In this document: positions 45,922-55,606 of the stretch, one piece after another | How the letters are laid out: each line of letters begins with the position of its first letter | How positions within the stretch are numbered: position 1 is the stretch's first letter | Source: JBBKXP01 sp038251315 | GTDB taxonomy: Bacteria; Pseudomonadota; Alphaproteobacteria; Rhodobacterales; Rhodobacteraceae | Direction of reading: 5' to 3' | Assembly: GCA_038251315.1 (NCBI GenBank) | Contig: JBBSBK010000007.1 | Location: 1-58,938, forward strand | Length of the DNA: 58,938 nucleotides | Program-made: the position numbers and the translations under genes | Notes under the pieces: generated by a model | What the model was told of the DNA's origin: nothing | Seen by the model: only the letters and a program-made list of their open reading frames with translations | The model's database searches: none

Positions 45922-47175
45922 ATGCGTGGTTACTATGGAAAGAGCTTTACGGCGGTCCTGGCGCTTTTGGCGACAACCAGCCTTGCGCAGGCCGAGGACG
46001 TCGAGGTGCTGCACTGGTGGACATCCGGCGGCGAAGCTGCAGCACTGGGGGTTCTGAAGGACGATCTTCAAGCGCAAGGCATCGGCTGGATCGACATGCC
46101 GGTGTCTGGCGGCGGCGGCGAGGCGGCAATGACCACGCTGCGCGCGCGTGTGACCGCCGATGACGCCCCCACTGCCGTGCAGATGCTTGGCTTTGACATT
46201 CAGGACTGGGCTGCCGAGGGCGTGCTTGCCAACCTTGACGACGTGGCCGCTGCCGAAGGCTGGGATGCGGTGGTGCCTGCGGCATTGCAGGCGTTTTCGA
46301 AATATGACGGCCGCTGGATCGCGGCCCCGGTCAACGTCCATTCGACCAACTGGGTCTGGGCCAACAAGCCGATGCTAGACGAGTTGGGCATTGCCCAGCC
46401 GACCACCTGGGACGAATTCGTCGCCGCCATGCAGACGGCCAGGGACGCGGGCTACACAGGCCTCGCCCACGGCGGTCAGCCTTGGCAGGACGCAACCGTT
46501 TTCGACGGCGTCGTGCTCTCGGTCGGCGGGGCGGAATTCTATACCGCTGCCTTCATCGACCTCGATCCCGCGGCACTCGGCGGCGAACAGATGATCGAGG
46601 CGTTCCGCCGGATGGAGACCCTGCGTGGCTTTGTCGACGACAACTTCTCCGGCCGCGACTGGAACCTGGCATCCTCGATGGTGATCAACGGCGAAGCCGC
46701 GTTCCAGATCATGGGCGACTGGGCCAAGGGCGAGTTCATCAACGCGGGTCAGGTGCCGGGGCAGGATTTCCTTTGCTTCCGCGTGCCGGGCTCCGAAGGC
46801 ACCGTCGCCTTCAACTCGGACCAGTTCGCGATGTTTGCGGTCGATTCCGACGCAGCGCGCGAAGCACAGAACGCCATGGCCACCGCGATCATGTCGCCAG
46901 GCTTCCAGTCGGCGTTCAATGTGGTCAAAGGGTCGGTCCCGGCACGCACCGATGTGCCGAACGACGCGTTTGATGCCTGTGGCAAGCAGGGGATGGCCGA
47001 CCTCGCGGCAGCCTCGGACGCCGGCACGCTGGTCGGATCGATGGCACATGGCCACGCTAACCGCGCGGCGGTGAAAAACGCGATCTATGACGTGGTGACA
47101 GCGGCGTTCAACGGTGAATACGACGCCGAGACGGCGGCGGCGGAACTCGTCAACGCAGTCGAGGCCGCACAGTAA
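45922..47175 (+). CDS. sugar ABC transporter substrate-binding protein
   Basis: A 417-residue family 1 periplasmic binding protein. The signal peptide MRGYYGKSFTAVLALLATTS ends near AQA, before EDVEVLHWWTSGGEAAAL, which is the pattern of sugar/glycoside binding proteins. The ATG at 45922 has a GGGAGGA site; an in-frame upstream start at 45907 adds only five residues. Followed by a stem-loop and two permease genes. The ligand is unknown and should be the inducer-related substrate of the LacI regulon. Confidence 0.9.
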   Translation: MRGYYGKSFTAVLALLATTSLAQAEDVEVLHWWTSGGEAAALGVLKDDLQAQGIGWIDMPVSGGGGEAAMTTLRARVTADDAPTAVQMLGFDIQDWAAEGVLANLDDVAAAEGWDAVVPAALQAFSKYDGRWIAAPVNVHSTNWVWANKPMLDELGIAQPTTWDEFVAAMQTARDAGYTGLAHGGQPWQDATVFDGVVLSVGGAEFYTAAFIDLDPAALGGEQMIEAFRRMETLRGFVDDNFSGRDWNLASSMVINGEAAFQIMGDWAKGEFINAGQVPGQDFLCFRVPGSEGTVAFNSDQFAMFAVDSDAAREAQNAMATAIMSPGFQSAFNVVKGSVPARTDVPNDAFDACGKQGMADLAAASDAGTLVGSMAHGHANRAAVKNAIYDVVTAAFNGEYDAETAAAELVNAVEAAQ

Positions 47176-47187
47176 CGTGACCGGTGT

Positions 47188-47210
47188 CAGGCGGGCCACG
47201 CGCCCGCCTG
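47188..47210 (+). ncRNA. intercistronic stem-loop after the sugar-binding-protein gene
   Basis: A perfect 8-bp stem CAGGCGGG/CCCGCCTG with a 7-nt loop, 13 bp after the stop codon, with no immediate T-run. It sits in the 93-bp gap before the first permease gene, like the corresponding hairpins in the other three ABC loci. Confidence 0.55.
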
Positions 47211-47268
47211 CCCATTCTGCCTTTCTCTACCCTAAGAAAATGCGCCTTGTGCGCAGACAGGAGCCGTC

Positions 47269-48165
47269 ATGGCGCGTTCGGCTACCCAGATGGACATTCG
47301 CACAAGGCTACAGGACTGGATCCCCAAGCTGGTGCTATCACCCTCGCTCGCCGTGATCCTTGTCTTCGTCTACGGGTTTATCGTCTACACCGTCTATCTG
47401 AGCTTTACCGACAGCAAGATGCTGCCGAGCTATGATCTGGTGGGATTTGAAAATTACGCCAAGCTCTGGGGGCTGTCGGCCTGGTATACGGCGATCGGCA
47501 ATCTGGCGATCTTCGCCACGCTCTACATCGTCATCTGCACCGCGATCGGCTTGACACTGGCGATCTTGCTGGACCAGAAAATCCGCGGCGAAGGCGTATT
47601 GCGCCCGATCTATCTTTATCCGATGGCGTTGTCGTTTATCGTCACCGGCACCGCCTGGAAATGGTTCCTCGACCCAGGCATCGGGCTGGAAAACACCATG
47701 CATCTCTGGGGCTGGGAAAGCTTTCATTTCGACTGGATCAAGAACCGCGACTACGCGATCTATACCATCGTGCTGGCCGCCGTCTGGCAGACCAGCGGGT
47801 TTGTCATGGCAATGTTTCTGGCCGGGCTGCGCGGCATCGACAACGAGATCCTGAAGGCCGCACAGATCGACGGCGCGTCAAACTGGAATCTGTATCGCCG
47901 CATTGTCATCCCGCTGCTGCGGCCCGCGTTCCTGTCGGCCTTTGTCATTCTCAGCCATCTTGCGGTGAAATCCTATGACCTCGTCATTGCGCTCACCGGT
48001 GGGGGCCCGGGCCGCGCGACCGAGTTGCCTGCGACGTTCATGTATTCCTATACCTTCACCCGCAATTCCATGGGCATCGGGGCCGCCAGCGCCGTCATCA
48101 TGCTGATGACCATCGCCGCGATCATGACGCCCTACCTCTACGCCGAACTTAAGGAGAAACCGTGA
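47269..48165 (+). CDS. sugar ABC transporter permease (MalF-like)
   Basis: A 298-residue permease with EAA loop KAAQIDGASNWNLYRRIVIP and a first helix around LVLSPSLAVILVFVYGFIVY. The ATG has an AGGAG site. Its stop overlaps the next permease start by one base (TGATG). Confidence 0.9.
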   Translation: MARSATQMDIRTRLQDWIPKLVLSPSLAVILVFVYGFIVYTVYLSFTDSKMLPSYDLVGFENYAKLWGLSAWYTAIGNLAIFATLYIVICTAIGLTLAILLDQKIRGEGVLRPIYLYPMALSFIVTGTAWKWFLDPGIGLENTMHLWGWESFHFDWIKNRDYAIYTIVLAAVWQTSGFVMAMFLAGLRGIDNEILKAAQIDGASNWNLYRRIVIPLLRPAFLSAFVILSHLAVKSYDLVIALTGGGPGRATELPATFMYSYTFTRNSMGIGAASAVIMLMTIAAIMTPYLYAELKEKP

Positions 48166-49043
48166 TGGCCGTTGCAGAACAGGACACCGCCGTTCGCACC
48201 AGCGCCGTTTCCCGCACGCTGATCTACCTCATCTTGTTGCTGTTCGCGCTGTTCTACCTGCTGCCATTCTTCGTCATGCTGGTCAATTCGCTGAAACCAT
48301 TGTCGGAAATTACCGGCGGCAACATGATGGCGCTGCCGCAGGACTGGACCATTGCCCCCTGGCTCTCGGCTTGGTCGACAGCGCAGATTGGCGTGGAGCC
48401 GACCGGATTACGGCCCTATTTTCTCAACTCGCTGATGATGGTGGTGCCAGCCGTCGCGATTTCCACGGTGCTGGGCGCGCTGAATGGCTATGTCCTGACG
48501 AAATGGCGATTTCGCGGCGATACGTTCCTGTTCGGGCTGATGCTGTTTTCGTGCTTCATCCCGTTTCAGATCGTGCTGATCCCGATGGCGCGGATGCTGG
48601 GGATCATGGGGTTGGCGGGGTCTATTCCCGGCCTCATTCTGGTCCATGTGGTTTATGGCCTTGGCTTTACCACGCTTTATTTCCGCAACTACTACGCCGC
48701 CTTCCCAACTGAACTGGTGCGCGCCGCGATGATCGACGGGGCCGGGTTTTTCCGCATTTTCTGGCGGATCATGCTACCGGTGTCGGGGCCGATCGCCGTC
48801 GTGTCAGTGATCTGGCAGTTCACCAATATCTGGAACGATTTTCTGTTTGGGGCGTCGTTCGGCGGTCAAAGCCAGCCGATGACCGTGGCGTTGAACAACC
48901 TCGTGCAGTCCTCGACGGGGGTGAAAGAATATAACGTGCACTTTGCCGGTGCGATCATCGCCGCCTTGCCAACCCTCCTGGTCTATGTCGTCGCAGGCCG
49001 GTTCTTCGTACGCGGTCTGATGGCCGGCTCCGTGAAAGGATAA
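48165..49043 (+). CDS. sugar ABC transporter permease (MalG-like)
   Basis: A 292-residue permease with EAA loop RAAMIDGAGFFRIFWRIMLP and C-terminus VRGLMAGSVKG. ATG at 48165 is preferred over GTG at 48162, with an AAGGAG site upstream. It pairs with the MalF-like subunit and the downstream ATPase. Confidence 0.9.
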   Translation: MAVAEQDTAVRTSAVSRTLIYLILLLFALFYLLPFFVMLVNSLKPLSEITGGNMMALPQDWTIAPWLSAWSTAQIGVEPTGLRPYFLNSLMMVVPAVAISTVLGALNGYVLTKWRFRGDTFLFGLMLFSCFIPFQIVLIPMARMLGIMGLAGSIPGLILVHVVYGLGFTTLYFRNYYAAFPTELVRAAMIDGAGFFRIFWRIMLPVSGPIAVVSVIWQFTNIWNDFLFGASFGGQSQPMTVALNNLVQSSTGVKEYNVHFAGAIIAALPTLLVYVVAGRFFVRGLMAGSVKG

Positions 49044-49047
49044 GATC

Positions 49048-50160
49048 ATGGGTTTTCTCGATATTCGCAACGTCACCAAGTCCTACGGTTCGGTCAAAGT
49101 ATTGCACAACGTCGATATCGATGTTCAGCAGGGCGAGTTCCTCGTGCTCGTCGGTCCCTCCGGCTGCGGAAAATCCACGCTATTGAACATGATTGCCGGG
49201 CTCGAAAGCATCACTACGGGCGAGATTGCCATCAAGGGCCGCGTGGTGAACGGGGTCCATCCGTCCCGGCGCAATATCGCCATGGTGTTTCAAAGTTACG
49301 CGCTCTACCCCAATATGACCGTGGGTCAGAACATGACCTTTGGTCTAGAGATGCACGGCGTCCCCAAGCCCGAACGCGCGGCGGCGCTGGCCAAGGTCGC
49401 CAAGCTGTTGCAGATCGAACAATTGCTGGACCGCAAGCCCGGCCAACTGTCGGGTGGCCAGCGGCAGCGCGTTGCCATGGGGCGGGCGCTGGTGCGCGAT
49501 CCGGATGTGTTTTTGTTTGACGAACCGCTGTCGAACCTGGACGCCAAGCTGCGCGTCGACATGCGCACCGAGATCAAGAAGCTGCATGACAAGCTGAAGA
49601 CCACCATCGTCTATGTCACCCATGACCAGATTGAGGCGATGACCCTGTCAACGCGGATCGCAGTTATGTTTGCGGGCGAGGTCCAGCAGTTGGGCACTCC
49701 AAAGGAGATCTATGACACCCCGACCAACGTCTATGTCGCGACGTTCATGGGCAGTCCTGCGATGAACGTTGTTGCTGCTAGCGTCGACATGCGGGGCGAG
49801 GTGCCGCATGCGCGGGTGGTCAATGCCGATGGCGCAGAGCAGTTTCTGCGCTTCAGCCAGCCAAATATGGCAGACTGGGCAGGGCGCGACATCCTTCTAG
49901 GCATTCGCCCCGAAGCGATCACTGACCCAGAAGGCGCAGACCGCAACTCGGCCAACATCGCCACGCTGAGTAACCGCGTGACTGTGACCGAACCGGCTGG
50001 GGCCGACACCTATGTGTCGATGACGTTGGGGGATAAGGATATCGTGGCGCGGATGCGGGCGGATGTGAATGTGGGTCCGAACGACGTGTTCGACTTTGCG
50101 GTGAACATGGAAAAGGCCGTGGCCTTTGACCCGAAGACCCAAGACCGCATCCGGCCGTGA
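49048..50160 (+). CDS. sugar ABC transporter ATP-binding protein (UgpC/MsmK-like)
   Basis: A 370-residue MalK-type ATPase with Walker A GPSGCGKST, signature LSGGQRQRVAMGRA, Walker B FLFDEPLSNLD, switch His in YVTHDQIEA and a C-terminal OB-type regulatory domain. It ends in a GTGA overlap with the first GMC oxidoreductase gene, tying transport and catabolism in one transcript. Confidence 0.92.
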   Translation: MGFLDIRNVTKSYGSVKVLHNVDIDVQQGEFLVLVGPSGCGKSTLLNMIAGLESITTGEIAIKGRVVNGVHPSRRNIAMVFQSYALYPNMTVGQNMTFGLEMHGVPKPERAAALAKVAKLLQIEQLLDRKPGQLSGGQRQRVAMGRALVRDPDVFLFDEPLSNLDAKLRVDMRTEIKKLHDKLKTTIVYVTHDQIEAMTLSTRIAVMFAGEVQQLGTPKEIYDTPTNVYVATFMGSPAMNVVAASVDMRGEVPHARVVNADGAEQFLRFSQPNMADWAGRDILLGIRPEAITDPEGADRNSANIATLSNRVTVTEPAGADTYVSMTLGDKDIVARMRADVNVGPNDVFDFAVNMEKAVAFDPKTQDRIRP

Positions 50161-51626
50161 CGCAGCCCGATGTCATCATCATCGGTTCGGGCATGGGCGG
50201 GGCGACGCTTGCGGCGGCGCTGGCGCCGTCGGGGCGGCGCATTCTGATCCTTGAGCGAGGCGAGGCGCTGCGGCCATCGGCCGCCGACCGCGATGCCGAC
50301 GCGATCTTTGGGCGCGGCCATTTCCGACCCAAAGAGTCGTGGTATGACGGCGCAGGCAAACCGTTCAATCCGGGTAACTATTACAACATCGGCGGTAATT
50401 CGAAATTCTACGGTGCAGTTCTGCTGCGCTACCGGGCCGAGGATTTCAGGCCGATCCGGCATCTGGAGGGCGAGACGCCCGGCTGGCCGATCTCGTACCA
50501 GACGCTTGAGCCATTCTACCAGCGCGCCGAAGAGATGTACCGCGTGCGCGGTCACTTGGGCGACGACCCTTCTGAACCGCCCCATTCGGGCCGCTATCCG
50601 CATCCGCCAGTTCCTGACGAGCCTGCTATCGCCGACCTGCGCCGCCGATTGATTTCAGTGGGACTGCACCCGGCGTCCCTGCCGCTGGGCGTCGATATCG
50701 CGCAATGGCTGCGCGGCGGCCAGACCGCATGGGACGCCTATCCCAACACGACTGGCGGCAAGATGGACGCCGAAACTGTGGGCATCGCGATGGCGTTGGC
50801 GCATCCGAATGTGACGTTGCGTACCGGTGCCCGCGCCACCCGGCTGACCGCCGACGGCACGGGCCGGATCGCGGGCGTTCACCTCGACAGCGGCGAGGTG
50901 CTGGCTGCGCCGCTGGTGGTTCTGGCGGCGGGCGCGGTGCAAAGTGCGGCCTTGCTGTTGCGCTCGGGGCTTGCAAATGGCTCGGATCAGGTGGGCCGCA
51001 ATTTCATGAACCACAACACATCTGCGCTGCTGGCAATCCATCCGTTCCGGCGCAATCCGTCGATCTACCAGAAGACGCTTATGGTGAACGACTTTTACCT
51101 GTCCGGCGGACCGCAGAATGCGCCGATGGGCAATATTCAGCTTTTGGGCAAGATCACTGGTCCGATCCTTGCCGCCAACGCCCGGATACCGGGGTTTCTT
51201 GCGGGTCTCATCGCGCGCCGCGCCATCGACCTCTATGCCATGTCCGAAGACCTGCCCGACCCCGAGAGCCGGATCACGGTGCAGGGCGCGCGTATCGTGA
51301 TGGATTGGCGACAAAAGAACTGGGCGGCCCATGCGGCCCTTGTGGCAAGGTTGAAAGGATTGCTGCGCCGCGCGGGCTATCCCATCGTGCTGTCACGCCC
51401 GTTTGACAGCCGCACCCCCTCGCATCAATGCGGCACAGCGCGGATGGGCCGCGATGCGGTCACGTCGGTTGTCGACACGTTCTGCCGCAGCCACGACCAC
51501 GCCAACCTGTTTATCACGGACGCCTCGGTGCTGCCGACCTCTGCCGCCGTCAACCCAGCCCTGACCATCGCGGCGCTGTCCTTGCGGACCGCCGATCATA
51601 TCCTGCAAACCGAATTCGCCGCCTGA
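50157..51626 (+). CDS. GMC family FAD oxidoreductase (sugar/alcohol oxidase type)
   Basis: A 489-residue flavoenzyme. The N-terminal FAD motif IIGSGMGGATLAAAL covers residues 8-22 with ILILERGE after it. YNIGGNSKFYGAVLLRYR is a substrate/FAD-loop segment seen in GMC enzymes distant from choline dehydrogenase, nearer the pyranose/gluconate dehydrogenase side. The C-terminal SHQCGTARMG and AAVNPALTIAAL supply the active-site His and Asn. No signal peptide is seen. The start is GTG, coupled to the ATPase stop. It could oxidise a sugar hydroxyl to a keto group; the substrate is unknown. Confidence 0.85.
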   Translation: MTQPDVIIIGSGMGGATLAAALAPSGRRILILERGEALRPSAADRDADAIFGRGHFRPKESWYDGAGKPFNPGNYYNIGGNSKFYGAVLLRYRAEDFRPIRHLEGETPGWPISYQTLEPFYQRAEEMYRVRGHLGDDPSEPPHSGRYPHPPVPDEPAIADLRRRLISVGLHPASLPLGVDIAQWLRGGQTAWDAYPNTTGGKMDAETVGIAMALAHPNVTLRTGARATRLTADGTGRIAGVHLDSGEVLAAPLVVLAAGAVQSAALLLRSGLANGSDQVGRNFMNHNTSALLAIHPFRRNPSIYQKTLMVNDFYLSGGPQNAPMGNIQLLGKITGPILAANARIPGFLAGLIARRAIDLYAMSEDLPDPESRITVQGARIVMDWRQKNWAAHAALVARLKGLLRRAGYPIVLSRPFDSRTPSHQCGTARMGRDAVTSVVDTFCRSHDHANLFITDASVLPTSAAVNPALTIAALSLRTADHILQTEFAA

Positions 51627-51649
51627 GCGCGCTGCATAAGAAGGGCTCC

Positions 51650-53239
51650 ATGACCAAGGGATACGATTACATCGTCATCGGCGGCGGCTCTGCCGGATCG
51701 GTCGTGGCCGCACGTTTGTCCGAAGATCCGGCAGCACAGGTGCTGCTGCTCGAGGCGGGGGGCAGCGACCGGCATCCCTTCTATCACCTGCCTGCGGGCT
51801 TTGCGAAAATGACCAAGGGCATCGGGTCTTGGGGTTGGAGCACGGTTCCGCAAAAGCACATGCAGGGAAAGGTTTTCCGCTATACGCAAGCCAAGGTTAT
51901 CGGGGGTGGATCGGCAATCAACGCGCAAATTTACACCCGTGGCAACCCGCAGGACTACGACGACTGGCGGCAGATGGGCTGCGCCGGATGGGGCTATGAC
52001 GACGTGCTGCCCTACTTCCGCAAGGCCGAGGACAACGACACCTTTGAGAACAGCTTTCACGGCAAGGGCGGTCCGCTGGGCGTAAGCCAGCCCGTTGCGC
52101 CGCTGCCGGTCTGCGAGGCCTTTTTTGAGGCCGCCGCCGCCCTTGGGATTCCGCGCAACCTGGATATCAACGGCGAGACGCAGGACGGAGTCTGTTATTA
52201 CCAACTGAACCAGCGCAACGCACGGCGGTCGTCGGCGGCAATGGCCTATCTGGCGCCGCACCGGGGCCGCACCAATCTGACCGTGCGGATCAATGCGCAG
52301 GTGCAGCGGTTGCTGGTGGACAAGGGCCGTGCGGTGGGCGTCGCGCTTATGGACGGCACACATCTGACCGCGTCGTCCGAGGTGATCCTGTCTTCGGGCG
52401 CAGTCGGATCGCCGCGGTTGCTGCAACTGTCCGGCATCGGCCCCGCCGATCATCTGGCCGCGCTTGGGATCGACGTGGTCTATGACCAGCCGCAGGTCGG
52501 TGCAAACCTTCAGGATCATCTAGATCTCTATTGCATCAGCGAACTGAACGGCCCGCACAGCTATGACCGTTATGCCAAGCCGCACTGGGCCGTCATTGCC
52601 GCGCTGCAATATCTGTTGGCGCGAAAGGGTCCGGTGGCCTCGTCGTTGTTTGAAACCGGCGGGTTCTGGTATGCCGACCGTTCAGCGCGCTCGCCCGATC
52701 TGCAATTGCACCTTGGCCTCGGCACCGGCATCGAACATGGCGTCGTGGCGATGCCGCAGGGGGGGATCACCCTCAATTCGTGCTATTTACGCCCACGTTC
52801 GCGCGGCACAGTGCGTCTGCAAAAAGCCGATCCGGGGGTCGCACCGTTGATCGACCCCAATTACCTGGCTGATCCGCTGGACCGCGAAATGTCGATCCGG
52901 GGTCTGAAGCTGACACAGGAGATCCTTGCACAGGCCCCGATGCGCAAATACATCCTTGCCGAGCGGCTGCCGGGGCCAGACCTGAAAGCCGACGCTGACT
53001 ATTTCAATTTCATCTGCCGACATTCCAAGACCTCGCACCACTGCGCTGGAACCTGCCGGATGGGCGTGGACCCGGGTGCAGTCGTTGATCCGCAACTGCG
53101 GTTCAACGGGATCGAAGCGCTGCGTGTGGTGGATAATTCGATCATGCCGACAGTGATTTCATCCAATACCAACGCCGCGGCCATCATGATCGGCGAAAAA
53201 GCCGCCGATATGATCAAGGCCGGTCAGATCATCCGTTAA
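51650..53239 (+). CDS. GMC family oxidoreductase (choline/alcohol dehydrogenase type)
   Basis: A 529-residue flavoenzyme with the classical GMC pattern: YDYIVIGGGSAGSVVAARLS, VIGGGSAINAQIYTRG, SSGAVGSPRLLQLSGIG (GMC signature 2), then HHCAGTCRMG and a C-terminal SSNTNAAAIMIGEKAADMI with the active-site residues. It resembles choline dehydrogenase/AlkJ-like enzymes that turn primary alcohols into aldehydes. The aldehyde dehydrogenase in the same operon would continue to the acid. The ATG at 51650 lies 23 bp after the first GMC gene, behind an AAGGG site. Confidence 0.9.
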   Translation: MTKGYDYIVIGGGSAGSVVAARLSEDPAAQVLLLEAGGSDRHPFYHLPAGFAKMTKGIGSWGWSTVPQKHMQGKVFRYTQAKVIGGGSAINAQIYTRGNPQDYDDWRQMGCAGWGYDDVLPYFRKAEDNDTFENSFHGKGGPLGVSQPVAPLPVCEAFFEAAAALGIPRNLDINGETQDGVCYYQLNQRNARRSSAAMAYLAPHRGRTNLTVRINAQVQRLLVDKGRAVGVALMDGTHLTASSEVILSSGAVGSPRLLQLSGIGPADHLAALGIDVVYDQPQVGANLQDHLDLYCISELNGPHSYDRYAKPHWAVIAALQYLLARKGPVASSLFETGGFWYADRSARSPDLQLHLGLGTGIEHGVVAMPQGGITLNSCYLRPRSRGTVRLQKADPGVAPLIDPNYLADPLDREMSIRGLKLTQEILAQAPMRKYILAERLPGPDLKADADYFNFICRHSKTSHHCAGTCRMGVDPGAVVDPQLRFNGIEALRVVDNSIMPTVISSNTNAAAIMIGEKAADMIKAGQIIR

Positions 53240-53263
53240 TCAGCGCAAAGGGAGCCATTCGCC

Positions 53264-53578
53264 ATGATCCGTCACATCGTTCTAATCAGGTTTGACCCCG
53301 CAGTTTCAGAGCCGACAATCGACGGGCTGTTTGACGAACTGCAAGAGATCGAAGGCAAAGTGCCGGGCCTTTTGTCCATCACGTCGGGCCGCAGCGAGAG
53401 TCCCGAACAGATGGAGCGCGGCTATATGCATGGTTTCGTAGTGGACTTCGACGATTGGGACGGGTTGCAGCGTTATCAGGTGCACCCGGACCATCAGCGG
53501 CTTGGGGCACGACTTGTCGCCAACGCGGAGGGCGGCAAGGATGGAATCCTGTGTTTCGACTTGCCGGTGGCGCAGTGA
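53264..53578 (+). CDS. Dabb (stress-responsive alpha/beta barrel) domain protein
   Basis: A 104-residue dimeric-barrel protein. The N-terminal MIRHIVLIRFDP strand, ELQEIEGKVPGL helix and HPDHQRLG segment match the Dabb domain. Such small ferredoxin-like folds often appear in catabolic clusters and may be isomerases or cyclases (the olivetolic acid cyclase fold), but the function here is unknown. Probably the last gene of the LacI-controlled operon before the regulator. Confidence 0.85.
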   Translation: MIRHIVLIRFDPAVSEPTIDGLFDELQEIEGKVPGLLSITSGRSESPEQMERGYMHGFVVDFDDWDGLQRYQVHPDHQRLGARLVANAEGGKDGILCFDLPVAQ

Positions 53579-53663
53579 CGCGATGGGCAAGACGATTTTG
53601 CAGACCGACGGGATGCGCCCTACTGTGGCCTCGTAGCCCAGTAGCTGAACAGGGACGCACCTT

Positions 53664-54668
53664 ATGACCACCGATCGCCGACCGACGATCATCGACGTGG
53701 CACGCAAGGCGGGCGTGTCAAAATCGACCGTCAGTCTGGTTTTGCAGAACAGCGCAACCGTTCGTGACGAGACGCGGGTGCAGGTCCGTCAGGCGATGGC
53801 CGACATCGGCTATGTCTATAACCGCGCGGCGGCCAATATGCGGATGTCGAATGCGGGGCTGATCGGCCTTGTCATCAACGATTTGCGCAACCCGTTTTTC
53901 ACCGAATTCGCCACCTCGCTGCAAATGGCGCTGTCCGAGCGTGGCTATGCCGTCGTCATCGCCAATACCGACGAGAACGCCGAATTGCAGTCGCAGACGG
54001 TGCTGACGATGATCGAACATGGCGTTTCGGCCTTCATCATCTCGCCAGCCTACGGCGACGTTGCGCCGACGTTCGACGCGATCCTGCGCGCCGCGTTGCC
54101 GACGATGCAGGTGTTGCGGAAGGTCGATCCGCGGACCGACCGGCTGCCCTTTGCCAGCCCTGATTATCGCGACGGTAGCCGGGTGGCCACGCGCCACCTG
54201 CTGGATCGGGGCGCGCGGCAGGTTGCGTTCGTCGGAGGTCTGGAGGGGCGATCTGTGACGCAAGAGCGGATGGCCGGTTATCTGGAGGTGCTGGAGGCCG
54301 AGGGGCGGGTGCCTTTGGTGCTGGCGGGCAAATCCAGCCGCGCGTTTGGCCGGGAAATGGCGCGGGTTCTGGCGCGGGATCATCCCGACTGCGATGCGGT
54401 TCTGTGTTTCAACGATCTGGTGGCGCTTGGCGTGCTGGCGGGCTGTAACGAGACCGGACGCGCCGCCGGGACCGACTTCCGGGTCGTCGGGTTTGACGAT
54501 ATCGAGGACGCCAGCGAGGCCTATCCGGCACTGACCACGGTGCGCTGCGATGTGGCGGGATTTGGCAGGACCATTGCGGCTACCGTGCTTGACTGGGTCG
54601 AGAACGGCACCGTGCCGCCAGTGGAAAGCCTGTCGCCTGTCGAGCTGATCGTGCGCCAATCCAGTTAG
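53664..54668 (+). CDS. LacI family transcriptional regulator
   Basis: A 334-residue regulator. The N-terminal HTH is TIIDVARKAGVSKSTVSLVL with the hinge helix region NRAAANMRM, followed by a periplasmic-binding-protein-like sensor domain (LIGLVINDLRNPFF; VGFDDIEDA near the C-terminus). Palindromes with a central CG at 40953-40986 and 57752-57763 fit its expected operator and bracket the gene cluster. It is 85 bp from the Dabb gene and convergent with the KDG-kinase gene, with a 4-bp stop overlap. Confidence 0.93.
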   Translation: MTTDRRPTIIDVARKAGVSKSTVSLVLQNSATVRDETRVQVRQAMADIGYVYNRAAANMRMSNAGLIGLVINDLRNPFFTEFATSLQMALSERGYAVVIANTDENAELQSQTVLTMIEHGVSAFIISPAYGDVAPTFDAILRAALPTMQVLRKVDPRTDRLPFASPDYRDGSRVATRHLLDRGARQVAFVGGLEGRSVTQERMAGYLEVLEAEGRVPLVLAGKSSRAFGREMARVLARDHPDCDAVLCFNDLVALGVLAGCNETGRAAGTDFRVVGFDDIEDASEAYPALTTVRCDVAGFGRTIAATVLDWVENGTVPPVESLSPVELIVRQSS

Positions 54669-55606
54669 CGGACAAGCAGGGTGGCGGCGGCGAGTTCGGC
54701 CAGATCGGCTTTGGCGCCATGGGTGCGCAGAACGGCGGCGGATGTCGCCTGCCCGGCGGCCACGGCGCGGTCCGGCTCCAGCCCGGCCCGCCGGGCCGAT
54801 AGGTATCCGGCATTGAACGCGTCACCCGCGCCGGTGGTGTCCAGGATCCGGTCCACGGCAGGAGTCGGCACGCTGCCAGTCATGCCGTCACACATCCACG
54901 TCACCGGGCCTTCGCCATTCTTGATGGTGACTTCCCGCACCCCGGCAGCCGCAAATCGCGCCAGCGTCGCGTCGGGCGCTACGTCCCCCCAAACTGCGGT
55001 CTCATCGTCAAAGCTTGGCAGCACGATGTCGGTCTGCACTAGCATGGCCACCACGGTCTGATGAATGTCTTCGGTCGATGCCCAAAGCCTTGGCCGTATA
55101 TTGGGGTCGAAAGAAACCAAAGCCCCCGCTGCACGTGCCTCGGCCAGCACCCCGATCAGCGTGCGGCGGCCTGTCGGCGACAGGATCGCCAACGTGATGC
55201 CCGACACATGGATCAGTCCGGCACCTTGCACGCTGGCCGCCAGCGCCGCAGGATCATCGGCCAGATGCCGCGCCGCCGAGGCGCTGCGCCAATAGTGAAA
55301 GCTGCGCTCGACGCCGTCGAGGTCGATCATGTAAAGGCCCATCGTTCGGGCCGGATCGCGCAAGATGCCGGTCACATCAAGGCCGCTGGCGATGCAATCC
55401 GTCACGAATGCCTCAGACAGGGAGTCAGAACCGACGCGGGTGACGAAACCCGCCCTGACGTCAGGCCCAAGTAGCTGCGCAATGTGCCAGATGGTGTTGA
55501 ACGTATCCCCGGCATAGCCCCGACGATACAGGCCGTCACCCACCGGCACCAGTTCCAGCATGGCCTCGCCAATCGCGATCACCTTTCCCGGCGGAACCCT
55601 CAGCAT
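54665..55606 (-). CDS. PfkB-family sugar kinase, probable 2-keto-3-deoxygluconate kinase
   Basis: A 313-residue ribokinase-fold enzyme. The N-terminal AIGEAMLELVP and GGD-like YAGDTFN segment, and the C-terminal catalytic motif DTTGAGDAFNAGYL are clear. The pattern of SFHYWRSASAAR with the tight LELVP start is typical of KdgK. It would phosphorylate 2-keto-3-deoxy-gluconate to KDPG, implying that the pathway passes through a 2-keto-3-deoxy sugar acid. The ATG overlaps the stop of the FAD gene by 7 bp, so both are one operon under the LacI operator. Confidence 0.85.
   Translation of the reverse strand: MLRVPPGKVIAIGEAMLELVPVGDGLYRRGYAGDTFNTIWHIAQLLGPDVRAGFVTRVGSDSLSEAFVTDCIASGLDVTGILRDPARTMGLYMIDLDGVERSFHYWRSASAARHLADDPAALAASVQGAGLIHVSGITLAILSPTGRRTLIGVLAEARAAGALVSFDPNIRPRLWASTEDIHQTVVAMLVQTDIVLPSFDDETAVWGDVAPDATLARFAAAGVREVTIKNGEGPVTWMCDGMTGSVPTPAVDRILDTTGAGDAFNAGYLSARRAGLEPDRAVAAGQATSAAVLRTHGAKADLAELAAATLLVR

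Noticed and set aside
51428..53239. A longer version of the second GMC protein starting within the first GMC gene.
   Set aside because: The extra 74 residues have no GMC character. The FAD motif starts right after the ATG at 51650.
53579..53663. Looked for an autoregulatory TGGAACGTTCCA copy in front of the LacI gene.
   Set aside because: No copy or near copy is present, so the regulator may be transcribed from the upstream operon or an unregulated promoter.
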